Shown: positions 27,776 through 35,675 of the stretch, in pieces
Layout of the letters: each line of letters opens with the position of its first letter
How positions within the stretch are numbered: position 1 is the stretch's first letter
Position numbers and translations under genes: made by a program
Assembly (NCBI GenBank): GCA_046328715.1
Contig: JAXLWB010000009.1
Coordinates: 124,001 to 188,000, forward strand
Length of the DNA stretch: 64,000 bases
Reading direction: 5' to 3'
Source: JAXLWB01 sp046328715
Lineage (GTDB): Bacteria > Chloroflexota > Anaerolineae > Caldilineales > Caldilineaceae
Notes under the pieces: generated by a model
The model's database searches: none
What the model saw: only the letters and a program-made list of their open reading frames with translations
What the model was told of the DNA's origin: nothing

Positions 27776-27841
27776 TTAATTTTTAGAAATAGATTGTGAC
27801 TATTCTCGAAAAAGCAGGCTGATTCTATTTCTAAAAATTAA
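27776..27841. terminator. A+T-rich hairpin, 18-bp perfect arms
   Basis: TTAATTTTTAGAAATAGA (27776-27793) and its exact complement (27824-27841), loop 30 nt, flanked by GTCCG / CGGAC. It lies just past the stop of the MinD-like gene (27854), so it may terminate or attenuate transcription into the biosynthetic genes. Confidence 0.5.
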
Positions 27842-27853
27842 ACGGACATTCCA

Positions 27854-28651
27854 TTAGGCCAAAGCAACCAACTCATCAACTACTTTCTTCAATCCAGCAG
27901 TAATAGGATGATCGGGGTAATCATGGACAAAAATTCCTTTACTTGCATGTTGTAGGATTTCTTCCGCATGGGGGAATATACCCGTAACTGGGCTATCACA
28001 GAGCGCTTCTATTTCTAACTTCACCGTAGCCTGCTCTACAGTGGGTGGAAGTTTATTCACCAAGACCCAAATGTGTGGGATTTCCAATTGACGCGCTACC
28101 TGGACTGTAGCCGCCGCACCGCGCGAGTCCTGTTCATCCGGGGTCATGACCATGAAAAAACTATTGGCTGCTTCTAGGGCAAAGAATGTCTGCTTATCTA
28201 ACCCCGGATCGGTATCAACAAAAAGGAAATCAAGGGCAAAGAATTTAGCCATCTCGTGAATGCCTTTGGTCAGCATCTCGCGGTCAACCCCATTTTCCCA
28301 AACGTAAGCAATCTCATTCATCTGATCAGAAGCTGGTAGCAGCAGTAGGCTGCGGTTACGCGCAGCCGCACTTGCAGTTGAAGATGCGGCTGTTGCATTC
28401 CCATTTTGTACTTTTTTCTTGGTGATGTCATGAACAGCGGATTGAATGAGACAACGACCACGCAAATAGTCGTTAAATGTTGGCGTTGGGTCATTAAGAT
28501 TAAAGAGATAGTGCAAACTAGGTGCCTGCAGGTTTGTATCGATAATGCCAACCCGCTTGCCTTGATCGGTCAATAAGGCGGCTAGATTCGCGGCCATGGT
28601 GGATTTGCCAGCACCACCTCGATAGGAATGAACAAATGAAATGTGTGTCAT
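27854..28651 (-). CDS. MinD/ParA-family P-loop ATPase
   Basis: About 265 aa. The deviant Walker A is 'RGGAGKST' near residue 10, followed by 'GIIDTNLQAPSL' and the Walker B-like 'FLFVDTDPGLD', as in MinD/ParA/CooC ATPases. I place the start at ATG 28649-28651, with AGGGG 7 nt upstream; the frame is open to 28702. No DNA-binding or membrane-targeting partner is adjacent, so a classic partition role is not supported. It lies between the SARP regulator and the pyrrole cluster on the same strand, directly downstream of SARP-like repeats. Whether it belongs to the pathway is unclear. Confidence 0.8.
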   Translation of the reverse strand: MTHISFVHSYRGGAGKSTMAANLAALLTDQGKRVGIIDTNLQAPSLHYLFNLNDPTPTFNDYLRGRCLIQSAVHDITKKKVQNGNATAASSTASAAARNRSLLLLPASDQMNEIAYVWENGVDREMLTKGIHEMAKFFALDFLFVDTDPGLDKQTFFALEAANSFFMVMTPDEQDSRGAAATVQVARQLEIPHIWVLVNKLPPTVEQATVKLEIEALCDSPVTGIFPHAEEILQHASKGIFVHDYPDHPITAGLKKVVDELVALA

Positions 28652-28841
28652 TTTGGATCCCCTGGTAACTAGATAAAGAGTGAATGCTCCAAAATTGTTC
28701 AAGTTCGGGCTTGCGCAAGACCCAAGCGAGCAGGATTGCCCACACCTGCCAAATCGCGTAGCGCAACCCCGTCTTACGTAAGTTTTAGGAATTGATTAGG
28801 ACATGAACTCAGCAATCAGATTACAATTGTATTACATACTG

Positions 28842-28874
28842 TGCCGACAAAGCGCCGGTAAAACGCCGATAAAA
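28842..28874 (-). promoter_or_regulatory. Three 11-bp tandem repeats, candidate SARP operator
   Basis: Consecutive 11-mers TGCCGACAAAG, CGCCGGTAAAA and CGCCGATAAAA on the plus strand, starting at 28842, 28853 and 28864. On the minus strand they read GTTTTATCGGC, GTTTTACCGGC and GCTTTGTCGGC, followed a few bases later by TATGTAATACAAT, which contains -10-like boxes. SARPs are known to bind heptamers repeated every 11 bp just upstream of the -10. The site lies about 190 bp upstream of the MinD-like gene start, facing the cluster. Confidence 0.55.
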
Positions 28875-29073
28875 CGCATTCGTTCCGTAGCGCAATGTAT
28901 AAGTAACTTCCTGGCACGGCGCACACAATACACAGGATCAATATGACTTATGCAAGACAAGGTCGTCATAAGAGACCTGACAGGTAGTAACAGTTACACG
29001 CTAACGGATAGCAAGTGCAACCTGCCAGGGCAAACGAATAACTCCTGCTGCAAATGAAGCAGGGGTATCCTTT

Positions 29074-31098
29074 TTACATGGAAGGCAATTTGCCCTGTAC
29101 CTCGCAATACTGACGTACAAGTTGGTGCATCTTGTACAGCTCTTTGTCAACGGGCCGTAAAAATGATTTATTGATGAGGGCGGAAAGCGTTGGCAGTGAA
29201 ATTTGTGGCAACTCCGCTTCATGTTCTGGCAAGAGGGGAAGTGATTTACCACGATGTTTGCCATCCTCATAAACACGAAGCATTGCCTCGTGTTTATTAT
29301 CTTTGAAGCTACTGGCGCGGATTAACTGAACTAAAGCATGTTTTTCACTGCTGGTAAGCAGGTGCCAGGAATAGTCCAACGATGCAAACAGGGTTCGTTG
29401 TCGTTCAGGCAGGTCTTGAAAGGTGGACGCCAGGAAATCAGGATTTTGAGCGATCTCATCGGCAATTGTTTTACAATCAAGCACATATAGCCAATGAGCA
29501 GCCAACTCGATGGCAAGGGGCAGACCTTCGACCAATTGGCAGATGCGCCGAACCGAGACAATATTACTCGGGTTAACAGTAAAGTTTGGCAACATTTGTT
29601 GCGCTCGTTGCAGGAACAGATTAACTGCGGCTGACTCATGCCAGTTTTCGTTGTCGCCATCGATTTGAGAAAGCCCTTCAAGACGCAGGAGCCACTCGGC
29701 CTGCAAGTTGAGTCGTTGCCGCGATGTAACGATCACTTTCAGCTGGGGAACTTGGCGCAACAGTTCATTGACAGATGTGGCATGATCTGAAAGATGCTCA
29801 AAGTTGTCAAGCACCAGAAGGATTTGTTTGCCCTTCAGGTGGGTGAAGAGAGTTCGTTTCTGCTCTAGTTGAATTTTGGCTGCATCCTCTAGCCGTTCGT
29901 TGAGTACCTCGGCGATGGCAGCGAGGATCAGAGAGAATTTTGCAGAAGGATTTTCCTGTTCCTCTCTTTCTGTGGAACGAGGAAGATGAGCCAGAGAGAC
30001 AAAGTAGACACCATCCTTGAAGGAAAAGGTTGACGATTGTGTATCGGAGCCAGCGTTAACTGATTGCTCCACAATTTGGTGGGCAAATTCCAAAGCAAGC
30101 CGTGTTTTGCCAACGCCGCCCAATCCCCAGATCGTTACCAAACGACAAGTGGGGTTAGCTAGACATTGTTGCAGATAGGCCAATTCGTTCTTGCGTCCAA
30201 CCAACGGGGTGAGTGGTGTTTCTAAGTTATTTGGGGCTAAGGGTGAAGTGATCTGTTTTGTTGATTCATCACAGGAAAACGACGCAGCCTGCACACTTTG
30301 CAAGTTAATCACACTATGTGGTTGCATTTGTGCGATAGATGACAATTCAATTTCCGGATCCTGACCATCAAAGTCGCCAGCCTTGATCATTTCATAAAGC
30401 CGCACTGTCTCAGGGGAGGGTGGCACATCAAGTTCATTCAGCAAGGCATGTTCGCAAACGGCAAAGTGAGCCAGAGCGCTACTTCGTTGTCCGCTCTTGG
30501 CGAGCAATATCATGTAGTGGCGGTGGGCTTCTTCGTGCCAGGGGGCAAGTGAAAGTAGCCGCTTGGAGAGGGTAAGTCCGTTTGAAAATTGCTTTTGTTG
30601 GATGTATTGGGAACTCAACTTATACATGCCGCCAATGGCAAGATTGTGGAGTTGCGTTCGCTGAGCTTCCATCCATTCTTCAAAGGCCAAGGCATTACGC
30701 ACATGAAAGCCTTCCAGAAAATCGCCATTGTAAAGATCGACTGCACTTTGTAACAATTGATGATCGGTCTTGAGGGCATCAGAGGTCAAACTTATGCGGA
30801 AAGCTTCAACGTCGAGCCAGTAGGGACTTTCTCGGTTGAAGGCGATATCTTGGCGACTAATATCCAGATAGCTACCAATCTTTTCCCGCAATGCTGGCAA
30901 GATATCCCGTAGATTTTTGCGCGCCTGTGAGTCAGGCATATCGCGCCAGAGCAGTGCAGCTAATGCGTCGCGCGTGTGTGCACGTCCTGTAACAATCAGA
31001 TAAACCAGCAACGCCAATTCTTTGCCTGTGATTTGGCTGGACAATGACTGTTCATGGAGATAGACTCGAGGCATTCCTAGTAATTTTACGCTTAACAT
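29074..31098 (-). CDS. SARP/BTAD transcriptional activator with NB-ARC ATPase, short C-terminus
   Basis: A 674-aa regulator. Residues 1-95 form an OmpR-like winged helix, about 100-245 a bacterial transcriptional activation (BTAD) domain, and about 300-600 an NB-ARC/STAND ATPase ('WGLGGVGKTRLAL' Walker A, 'QILLVLDNFEHL' Walker B). The start is ATG 31096-31098, with AAGGA 6 nt upstream. The protein stops soon after the winged-helix 'MHQLVRQYCE' segment, where relatives usually continue into TPR repeats, so the sensor part appears missing. As a SARP beside the cluster it is the likely pathway activator. Confidence 0.85.
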   Translation of the reverse strand: MLSVKLLGMPRVYLHEQSLSSQITGKELALLVYLIVTGRAHTRDALAALLWRDMPDSQARKNLRDILPALREKIGSYLDISRQDIAFNRESPYWLDVEAFRISLTSDALKTDHQLLQSAVDLYNGDFLEGFHVRNALAFEEWMEAQRTQLHNLAIGGMYKLSSQYIQQKQFSNGLTLSKRLLSLAPWHEEAHRHYMILLAKSGQRSSALAHFAVCEHALLNELDVPPSPETVRLYEMIKAGDFDGQDPEIELSSIAQMQPHSVINLQSVQAASFSCDESTKQITSPLAPNNLETPLTPLVGRKNELAYLQQCLANPTCRLVTIWGLGGVGKTRLALEFAHQIVEQSVNAGSDTQSSTFSFKDGVYFVSLAHLPRSTEREEQENPSAKFSLILAAIAEVLNERLEDAAKIQLEQKRTLFTHLKGKQILLVLDNFEHLSDHATSVNELLRQVPQLKVIVTSRQRLNLQAEWLLRLEGLSQIDGDNENWHESAAVNLFLQRAQQMLPNFTVNPSNIVSVRRICQLVEGLPLAIELAAHWLYVLDCKTIADEIAQNPDFLASTFQDLPERQRTLFASLDYSWHLLTSSEKHALVQLIRASSFKDNKHEAMLRVYEDGKHRGKSLPLLPEHEAELPQISLPTLSALINKSFLRPVDKELYKMHQLVRQYCEVQGKLPSM

Positions 31099-31164
31099 AT
31101 CTATCCTTTGCTTTTCACCTACAAAGCGATGATGCATGAGGCAGGAAGACAGTCAAATGGCATC

Positions 31165-31199
31165 TCCATTGCTACCATTTGGTGTCCATTTTCTACCAT
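31165..31199. promoter_or_regulatory. Imperfect direct repeat upstream of the SARP gene
   Basis: TCCATTGCTACCAT (31165-31178) recurs as TCCATTTTCTACCAT (31185-31199), a spacing of 20-21 bp, about 70 bp upstream of the regulator start. It could be an autoregulatory or second-activator site, but nothing else supports it. Confidence 0.25.
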
Positions 31200-31273
31200 A
31201 TCATCATAGAAAATTTGCAAATATTTAGTTAGATTACTTTTATTGACTATTTATCTTACCAAGTTTGTTTTAT

Positions 31274-31326
31274 GCAGAAGGGCATTCCCTTGTGCAGAGA
31301 TTCTGCACAAGGGAATGCCCTTCTGC
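31274..31326. repeat. Perfect 25-bp inverted repeat with 3-nt loop
   Basis: The left arm 31274-31298 begins GCAGAAGGGCATTCC; the right arm 31302-31326 is its exact complement; the loop is GAT. No T tract follows on either strand. It is longer and more perfect than a terminator needs to be, so it may be a REP-like or cruciform-forming element between the SARP promoter region and the A+T-rich gap. Confidence 0.8.
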
Positions 31327-31939
31327 CATTCTAACGACCATACGGGCTAGGTATACTAATTGTGTAAATAGTAAAAGAGTACGAGAGTAAGAGAGCGAAG
31401 AGATCTTCAGACAACCAGAATTATAAGCAATACAAAGATTACATCTTCATACTAACAAATTTTGTAAGATTCAGAAAATTTTAAAACATATTAGCAAGGA
31501 TTCTTAAATTTTTGGTTAAAATTTCGTGATCATATCGTGATCTAGTTAAATGTACTTCGAATAATTAAAACTTTATTTTACTCCATATCATTGGAAAATA
31601 TCATTTTTTCTCAAACTTGCTCCCTTAATTCCATTATTTGAGGATTGAGTCGATTAGTTCGATGAATTTAAAGTAATTGACTGTTATCCTACACCTTTAT
31701 CTTAACTATACATGTGACAAATGTCGGATTTAAACTATATACAATGTTATACTGATTAACTTACGATTACGGGCAGGCAGGAGACATTGAAATACGTCGA
31801 CCTAGATGGTGTTCAGAAACATAAACGCAGTAGGCAAATTACCAAGGGATCCTTGGGCTGGGTGCGGTCACAACCCTTATGGTTTTTAACCGTAAAAAGT
31901 GTTACCTAGTGGCAACCGCTAGTATATCTTGTTGAAGAC
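31327..31939. other. A+T-rich intergenic region without a gene
   Basis: About 600 bp noticeably richer in A+T than the rest of the window, with no supportable reading frame. TCGTGATC occurs twice 11 bp apart (31524 and 31535), which could be another OmpR/SARP-type site but is weak by itself. The region separates the cluster from the catabolic genes. Confidence 0.6.
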
Positions 31940-32226
31940 GTGCAAAAAGAGACGGTCGATCAGCGGAGGCTAAGCCTTGCAGCAGCGAAGAAGCTCGCCG
32001 CTGCATATGAAGCGAAACATTTCTTTTTTGCCTCGGAAGTGTATGACCAGATTGCCATCATCGAACAATTCAGTCCGAAGGGCGAACGATCAGTTATGTA
32101 GGCGAAGGCTTCCGGCATGCGGCGGCGATGCGGCAGGCTGAGCTCTCGATATCCACCGACTCTCAACTTCATATCGAGTCAATCGGGGCTGATGCAGTTG
32201 GTGTCATAATTCTAACGAAGAATTAA
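31940..32226 (+). pseudogene. Frameshifted gene remnant, family not recognised
   Basis: A GTG-initiated frame codes for 53 residues (Ala/Lys-rich, 'AAAKKLAAAYEAKHFFF') up to a stop at 32099. A second frame takes over near 32080 and codes for about 45 protein-like residues ('YVGEGFRHAAAMRQAELS') to the stop at 32224-32226. The change of frame without loss of coding character suggests one decayed gene. No Shine-Dalgarno is visible. I do not recognise the family. Confidence 0.35.
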
Positions 32227-32272
32227 AAGGGCGCTCAAAGGGAACTTCTTGGAGCAAATCGACTACAAGGTA

Positions 32273-32833
32273 TCATTCGTCATTATCAACGGCATGCACC
32301 GCTCGCTGTTCATAGAGATCGTTGCCGTAAATGTCATTTACGACAAAGCAACTAAAATCATCAACCTCCAAACGTTGGAGTGCCTCGGCACCCAGATCGT
32401 CCCAGGCTATCACTTCGCACTTGCGGATCGAGCGGCTGATCAACGCGCCAGCCCCCCCAATCGCTGCCAAATAAACCGCCTTGTGCTGTACCATCGCCGC
32501 CCGCACCGCAGACGAGCGGAAGCCTTTGCCAATCGTCGCTTTGATGCCTGCTGCCAATAGGGCGGGCGTAAAGCGATCCACTCGCCCGGCAGTAGTCGGC
32601 CCCGCAGAGCCAATCACCTGTCCCGGCTTTGGTGGAGTCGGCCCCATGTAGTAGATCATCTGGCCGACTGGATCAAAGGGCAAGGGTTTGCCTTCTGTCA
32701 GCAAAGCTGCCATGCGCATGTGTGCTGCGTCACGCGCCACGTAAACGGTTCCATTGATCCGCACTTCGTCGCCGGCGTGTAAGGGTAGGAGATCTTCTGT
32801 TGTTAAGGGAGCTTGGAGGTAATGTGTTTGCAT
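32273..32833 (-). CDS. Fe-S hydro-lyase beta subunit (class I fumarase / tartrate dehydratase type)
   Basis: A 186-aa protein of the fumarase C-terminal (PF05683) family: 'LHAGDEVRINGTVYVARDAAH' region, 'IYYMGPTP' and 'SAGPTTAGRVD', plus 'GKG' and 'AIGGAGAL' later. I prefer ATG 32831-32833 over the start at 32881, because the extra 16 residues come from the intergenic hairpin. It pairs with the alpha subunit at 32903. Two-subunit enzymes of this type dehydrate fumarate/malate, L-tartrate or related hydroxy acids; the substrate cannot be told from sequence. A hairpin with 14-bp arms lies between the two subunit genes. Confidence 0.85.
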   Translation of the reverse strand: MQTHYLQAPLTTEDLLPLHAGDEVRINGTVYVARDAAHMRMAALLTEGKPLPFDPVGQMIYYMGPTPPKPGQVIGSAGPTTAGRVDRFTPALLAAGIKATIGKGFRSSAVRAAMVQHKAVYLAAIGGAGALISRSIRKCEVIAWDDLGAEALQRLEVDDFSCFVVNDIYGNDLYEQRAVHAVDNDE

Positions 32834-32858
32834 AGAATACGGGAATTGGAGATGGGTG

Positions 32859-32895
32859 GAGATTAGGAGATTGGTCAACAAAATCTCCTAATCTC
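32859..32895. repeat. Hairpin GAGATTAGGAGATT, copy 1, between the subunit genes
   Basis: 14-bp perfect arms (32859-32872 and 32882-32895), loop 9 nt. It lies 3' of the alpha-subunit stop and 5' of the beta-subunit start, so it could tune relative subunit expression. The same motif forms a longer hairpin at 49362-49411. Confidence 0.65.
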
Positions 32896-32902
32896 CCAAT
32901 CT

Positions 32903-33763
32903 CTAGATCACAACCGATCTTAGCCGCGCCGCCGGTCCGCATTGCAGATTAACCGCAACGGGTAAGCTGGCCATGTGCGTGGGATAAGTTTCAACGTGAA
33001 CGGCCAGGGCAGTGGTGTGACCGCCAAAGCCATGTGGGCCAATGCCAAGCGCATTAATGGCTTGCAACAGTTCCTGCTCGAAATTGGCGAGTTGTGGATG
33101 GGAGTTGGGTTGGCCGACAGGTCGCAGCAGGGCCTGTTTGGCGAGTAGTGGAGCAAAGTCAAAGGTGCCGCCGACCCCGACTCCAACAATCACGGGCGGG
33201 CAAGCGTTGGGACCTGCAAGCCGCACCGTCTCCACCACAAAGGACTTCACCCCTGCTATGCCATCGGCGGGTGTGAGCATCACCATCCGGCTCATATTTT
33301 CGGCACCGCCGCCTTTGGTCATTACTGTCAGGTTGATTTGGTCGCCCGGCACCAGTTCAATGTGCAGCACGGCGGGCGTATTGTCTCCCGTGTTTTTACG
33401 GTTGAAGAGTGGATCGCCCACCAGCGACTTGCGCAAATAGCCAGCTTGATACCCTTGCCTTACCCCTTCGTTGACCGCCGTGTTCAGAGCGCCGCCGACC
33501 AAATGGACATCCTGCCCCAAGCGAATGAAGACAACTGCCGTGCCTGTGTCCTGACACATCGGTTGGCGATCTTCGTTCGCAATCTTGGCATTGAGGATGA
33601 TCGTGTCGAGGACACGGCCTGCTAAAGGACTCGTCTCTTGACTGCGCCCGGCTTGCAATGCCAACTGTACATCAGCCCCTAGTTCGTAGTTGGCCCGTTG
33701 GCATAACTCTGCGACTGCATCCCGAATGAGCGCAACATCAACTCTTCGTACGGTAGTGGTCAT
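32903..33763 (-). CDS. Fe-S hydro-lyase alpha subunit (class I fumarase / tartrate dehydratase type)
   Basis: A 286-aa protein of the fumarase N-terminal (PF05681) family. Conserved cysteines for the oxygen-sensitive [4Fe-4S] cluster are in 'PMCQDTGT' and 'GPNACPPVIVGVGVGG'. 'KGGGAENMS' and 'GPHGFGGHTTALAV' are also typical. It forms the catalytic enzyme with the beta subunit at 32273-32833. The upstream neighbour in the same direction is a flavin monooxygenase with a 7-bp gap, so the genes are probably one operon for hydroxy-acid or aromatic breakdown. Fumarate or tartrate are possible substrates. Confidence 0.87.
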   Translation of the reverse strand: MTTTVRRVDVALIRDAVAELCQRANYELGADVQLALQAGRSQETSPLAGRVLDTIILNAKIANEDRQPMCQDTGTAVVFIRLGQDVHLVGGALNTAVNEGVRQGYQAGYLRKSLVGDPLFNRKNTGDNTPAVLHIELVPGDQINLTVMTKGGGAENMSRMVMLTPADGIAGVKSFVVETVRLAGPNACPPVIVGVGVGGTFDFAPLLAKQALLRPVGQPNSHPQLANFEQELLQAINALGIGPHGFGGHTTALAVHVETYPTHMASLPVAVNLQCGPAARLRSVVI

Positions 33764-33770
33764 AGAATTT

Positions 33771-35018
33771 TCACCGATTCACTTGAGCAACACTAAAGCC
33801 CGCCGTCTGCTTGTAGCGGGCCGCAATGCCTTCCAGTTCTTCTTGGGAAATGACATCGTGAATGTTTGCAAATCCCTGCGGCGCACGCTCTTCTGCCAGT
33901 TGCATGACCTGTTCGGGGCCGTTTTGACGGTTGGCAAGCACGATGTTGGCGGTAGGCGGGCGGCGTTCCGCATCGTATTCAGCCAGCGATTGGGTGACGT
34001 CCTCATTGCGAAGCAGCGAATTGGCCAACACCTCAGCATCCAAAATTGCCTGCGATGCGCCGTTGGAACCGACTGGGTACATCGGGTGGGCAGCGTCTCC
34101 GAGCAAGGTCATACGGCCATGGGACCAACGGGGGAGAGGATTGCGATCCACGAGGGGGTACTCATAAATCGCTTCGGCGCTGTCAATCAATGCAGGCACA
34201 TCCAACCAATCAAAGCGCCAACTTTGGAAGGGCTCGGCAAAACGTGACTTATCGACCTGGCGATTCCAATCTTGTTTGGGGCGGCTCCAATCGGGTACAT
34301 TTAGTTCGGCAACCCAGTTGATCAACGCTTTACCGGAGTCGGCAACGTTAGAAGAGATCGGATAACAAACAAATTTCTGATTTTGGTGACCAGCCATGAT
34401 CATGGTGCGCCCAGTTAAAAAAGGGTCTGCAACAGAAGTGGCACGCCAGAGGATGCGCCCCGAGTAAATCGGATCACCTTCGTTGGGATATAACTGCCGA
34501 CGGGCTGTCGAATGAATCCCATCGGCGGCGACTAGGCAACTGCCACGAACTTCTTCAATCGTGCCATCGCGACGTTGGAAACGGACCAAGATGCCATCAC
34601 TCTCCTCTTGCCAGGCGATCAGGGTGTAGTCGGTTTGTAGTGCCGATTTGCCGGCGACGGTACTTAAACGTTCCTGCGCCGTCTCATAGAGCAACATCTG
34701 CAAAATGCCGCGATGGATCGAGTACTGTGGGTAGGCATAGCCAGCGGCGCGTCCGCGTGGTTCGCCCCAAATGCGCTGACCGAACTTGTTGGTATAGCAC
34801 AACTCAGCGGTCTGAATGGCAACGGCGTCGAGTTTCACGCTCAGCCCCAACTCGTCGAGGACGCGCACAGCATGGGGCAGCAGGTTGATGCCAACCCCCA
34901 AGGGTTTGAGCGCGGCCACTGACTCAAAAACCTGAACCGGAATGCCGCGCGCTTGCATTTCAAGCGCCGCAGTAAGCCCACCCGGTCCAGCCCCGGCGAT
35001 GATCACAGGTTTATTCAT
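33771..35018 (-). CDS. FAD-dependent aromatic-ring monooxygenase
   Basis: A 415-aa class A flavoprotein monooxygenase of the salicylate hydroxylase/PhzS type. It shows the Rossmann 'GAGPGGLTAAL' at residues 8-18, the 'DG' motif 'VAADGIHS', and the 'GD' motif 'LLGDAAHPMYPVGSNG'. It should use NAD(P)H and oxygen to hydroxylate an aromatic acid or similar substrate in the cytoplasm. It lies directly upstream of the hydro-lyase alpha gene and is separated from the DUF3237 gene by a strong hairpin. The actual substrate is unknown. Confidence 0.85.
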   Translation of the reverse strand: MNKPVIIAGAGPGGLTAALEMQARGIPVQVFESVAALKPLGVGINLLPHAVRVLDELGLSVKLDAVAIQTAELCYTNKFGQRIWGEPRGRAAGYAYPQYSIHRGILQMLLYETAQERLSTVAGKSALQTDYTLIAWQEESDGILVRFQRRDGTIEEVRGSCLVAADGIHSTARRQLYPNEGDPIYSGRILWRATSVADPFLTGRTMIMAGHQNQKFVCYPISSNVADSGKALINWVAELNVPDWSRPKQDWNRQVDKSRFAEPFQSWRFDWLDVPALIDSAEAIYEYPLVDRNPLPRWSHGRMTLLGDAAHPMYPVGSNGASQAILDAEVLANSLLRNEDVTQSLAEYDAERRPPTANIVLANRQNGPEQVMQLAEERAPQGFANIHDVISQEELEGIAARYKQTAGFSVAQVNR

Positions 35019-35077
35019 AAAAGACTCATACCAAAACTAATCAATATGTTTTTTAAAGTAATCAATGGTCTCTGCGT

Positions 35078-35136
35078 TCCTTCTGTCCGTGTTTAGTCTT
35101 TGCAGGAAATCAAATGACTAAACACGGACAGAAGGA
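35078..35136. terminator. Hairpin, 21-bp perfect arms
   Basis: Arms 35078-35098 and 35116-35136 are exact complements (core CTGTCCGTGTTTAGTC), loop 17 nt. It lies between the DUF3237 stop (35162) and the monooxygenase start (35018), so it probably ends the upstream transcript. No long T run follows. Confidence 0.55.
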
Positions 35137-35161
35137 CCACAGAATCTATAAAGTATTCATC

Positions 35162-35635
35162 TCATTGTACTCGGTAAAAGTCGAGTACGACCGCGTCGGC
35201 GCGGCGGATGCCAGATCCAACGGCCACGATGTCATTGAGCCAGGCGTAGTTGGAGTCGCTGGTTTCGAAGATTGGCGTGGTACGCATGTAATAGGTTGCC
35301 GGATCGACCTCTTCGCCACGTGCGAGAGCGGCCAATACGTCAGGCGGACCATGGCGGACACCTCGGTTTTGTACGTAGATCAGCGCGCCATCTTCGCATT
35401 GCAAGGTGTAGCGTGCTTCGAGAATCGCCACACCATCTGCACGTACAATCTGCCAATCTGCACCGCCAGATAACACCACACCACACAATCCAGCACCCTG
35501 GAAGTGACCACCCATAATATGAATGATGCGCCGCTTGCCAACCGGCGTTACCCCCAACTCCAATGCAGGCGCAAGGGTCACCTCCACCTGCATCAGAGGT
35601 TCAAGTTGTAGAACCGTCGGTTGAAACATAACCAT
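35162..35635 (-). CDS. DUF3237-family protein
   Basis: A 157-aa protein matching the DUF3237 family pattern: a conserved 'GKRRIIHIMGGHFQGAG' block near residue 33, 'ADGVAILEARYTL', and the C-terminal 'ETSDSNYAWLNDIVAVG'. It is predicted to be a small soluble beta-barrel. Family members often sit beside aromatic or steroid catabolic genes, and here the neighbours are a CocE-type hydrolase and a flavin monooxygenase. GAGG lies 5 nt before the ATG. No biochemical function can be assigned. Confidence 0.8.
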   Translation of the reverse strand: MVMFQPTVLQLEPLMQVEVTLAPALELGVTPVGKRRIIHIMGGHFQGAGLCGVVLSGGADWQIVRADGVAILEARYTLQCEDGALIYVQNRGVRHGPPDVLAALARGEEVDPATYYMRTTPIFETSDSNYAWLNDIVAVGSGIRRADAVVLDFYRVQ

Positions 35636-35675
35636 CGAACCTCACGTCCCAGTGGGACGCCTGAACCTAGATCAT

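Noticed and set aside
31274..31326. Standard rho-independent terminator
   Set aside because: The hairpin is far longer than usual and lacks a T tract on both strands, so it was listed as a repeat.
31327..32272. tRNA or small RNA gene in the A+T-rich gap
   Set aside because: No cloverleaf or conserved TTCGA-type arm was found by eye.
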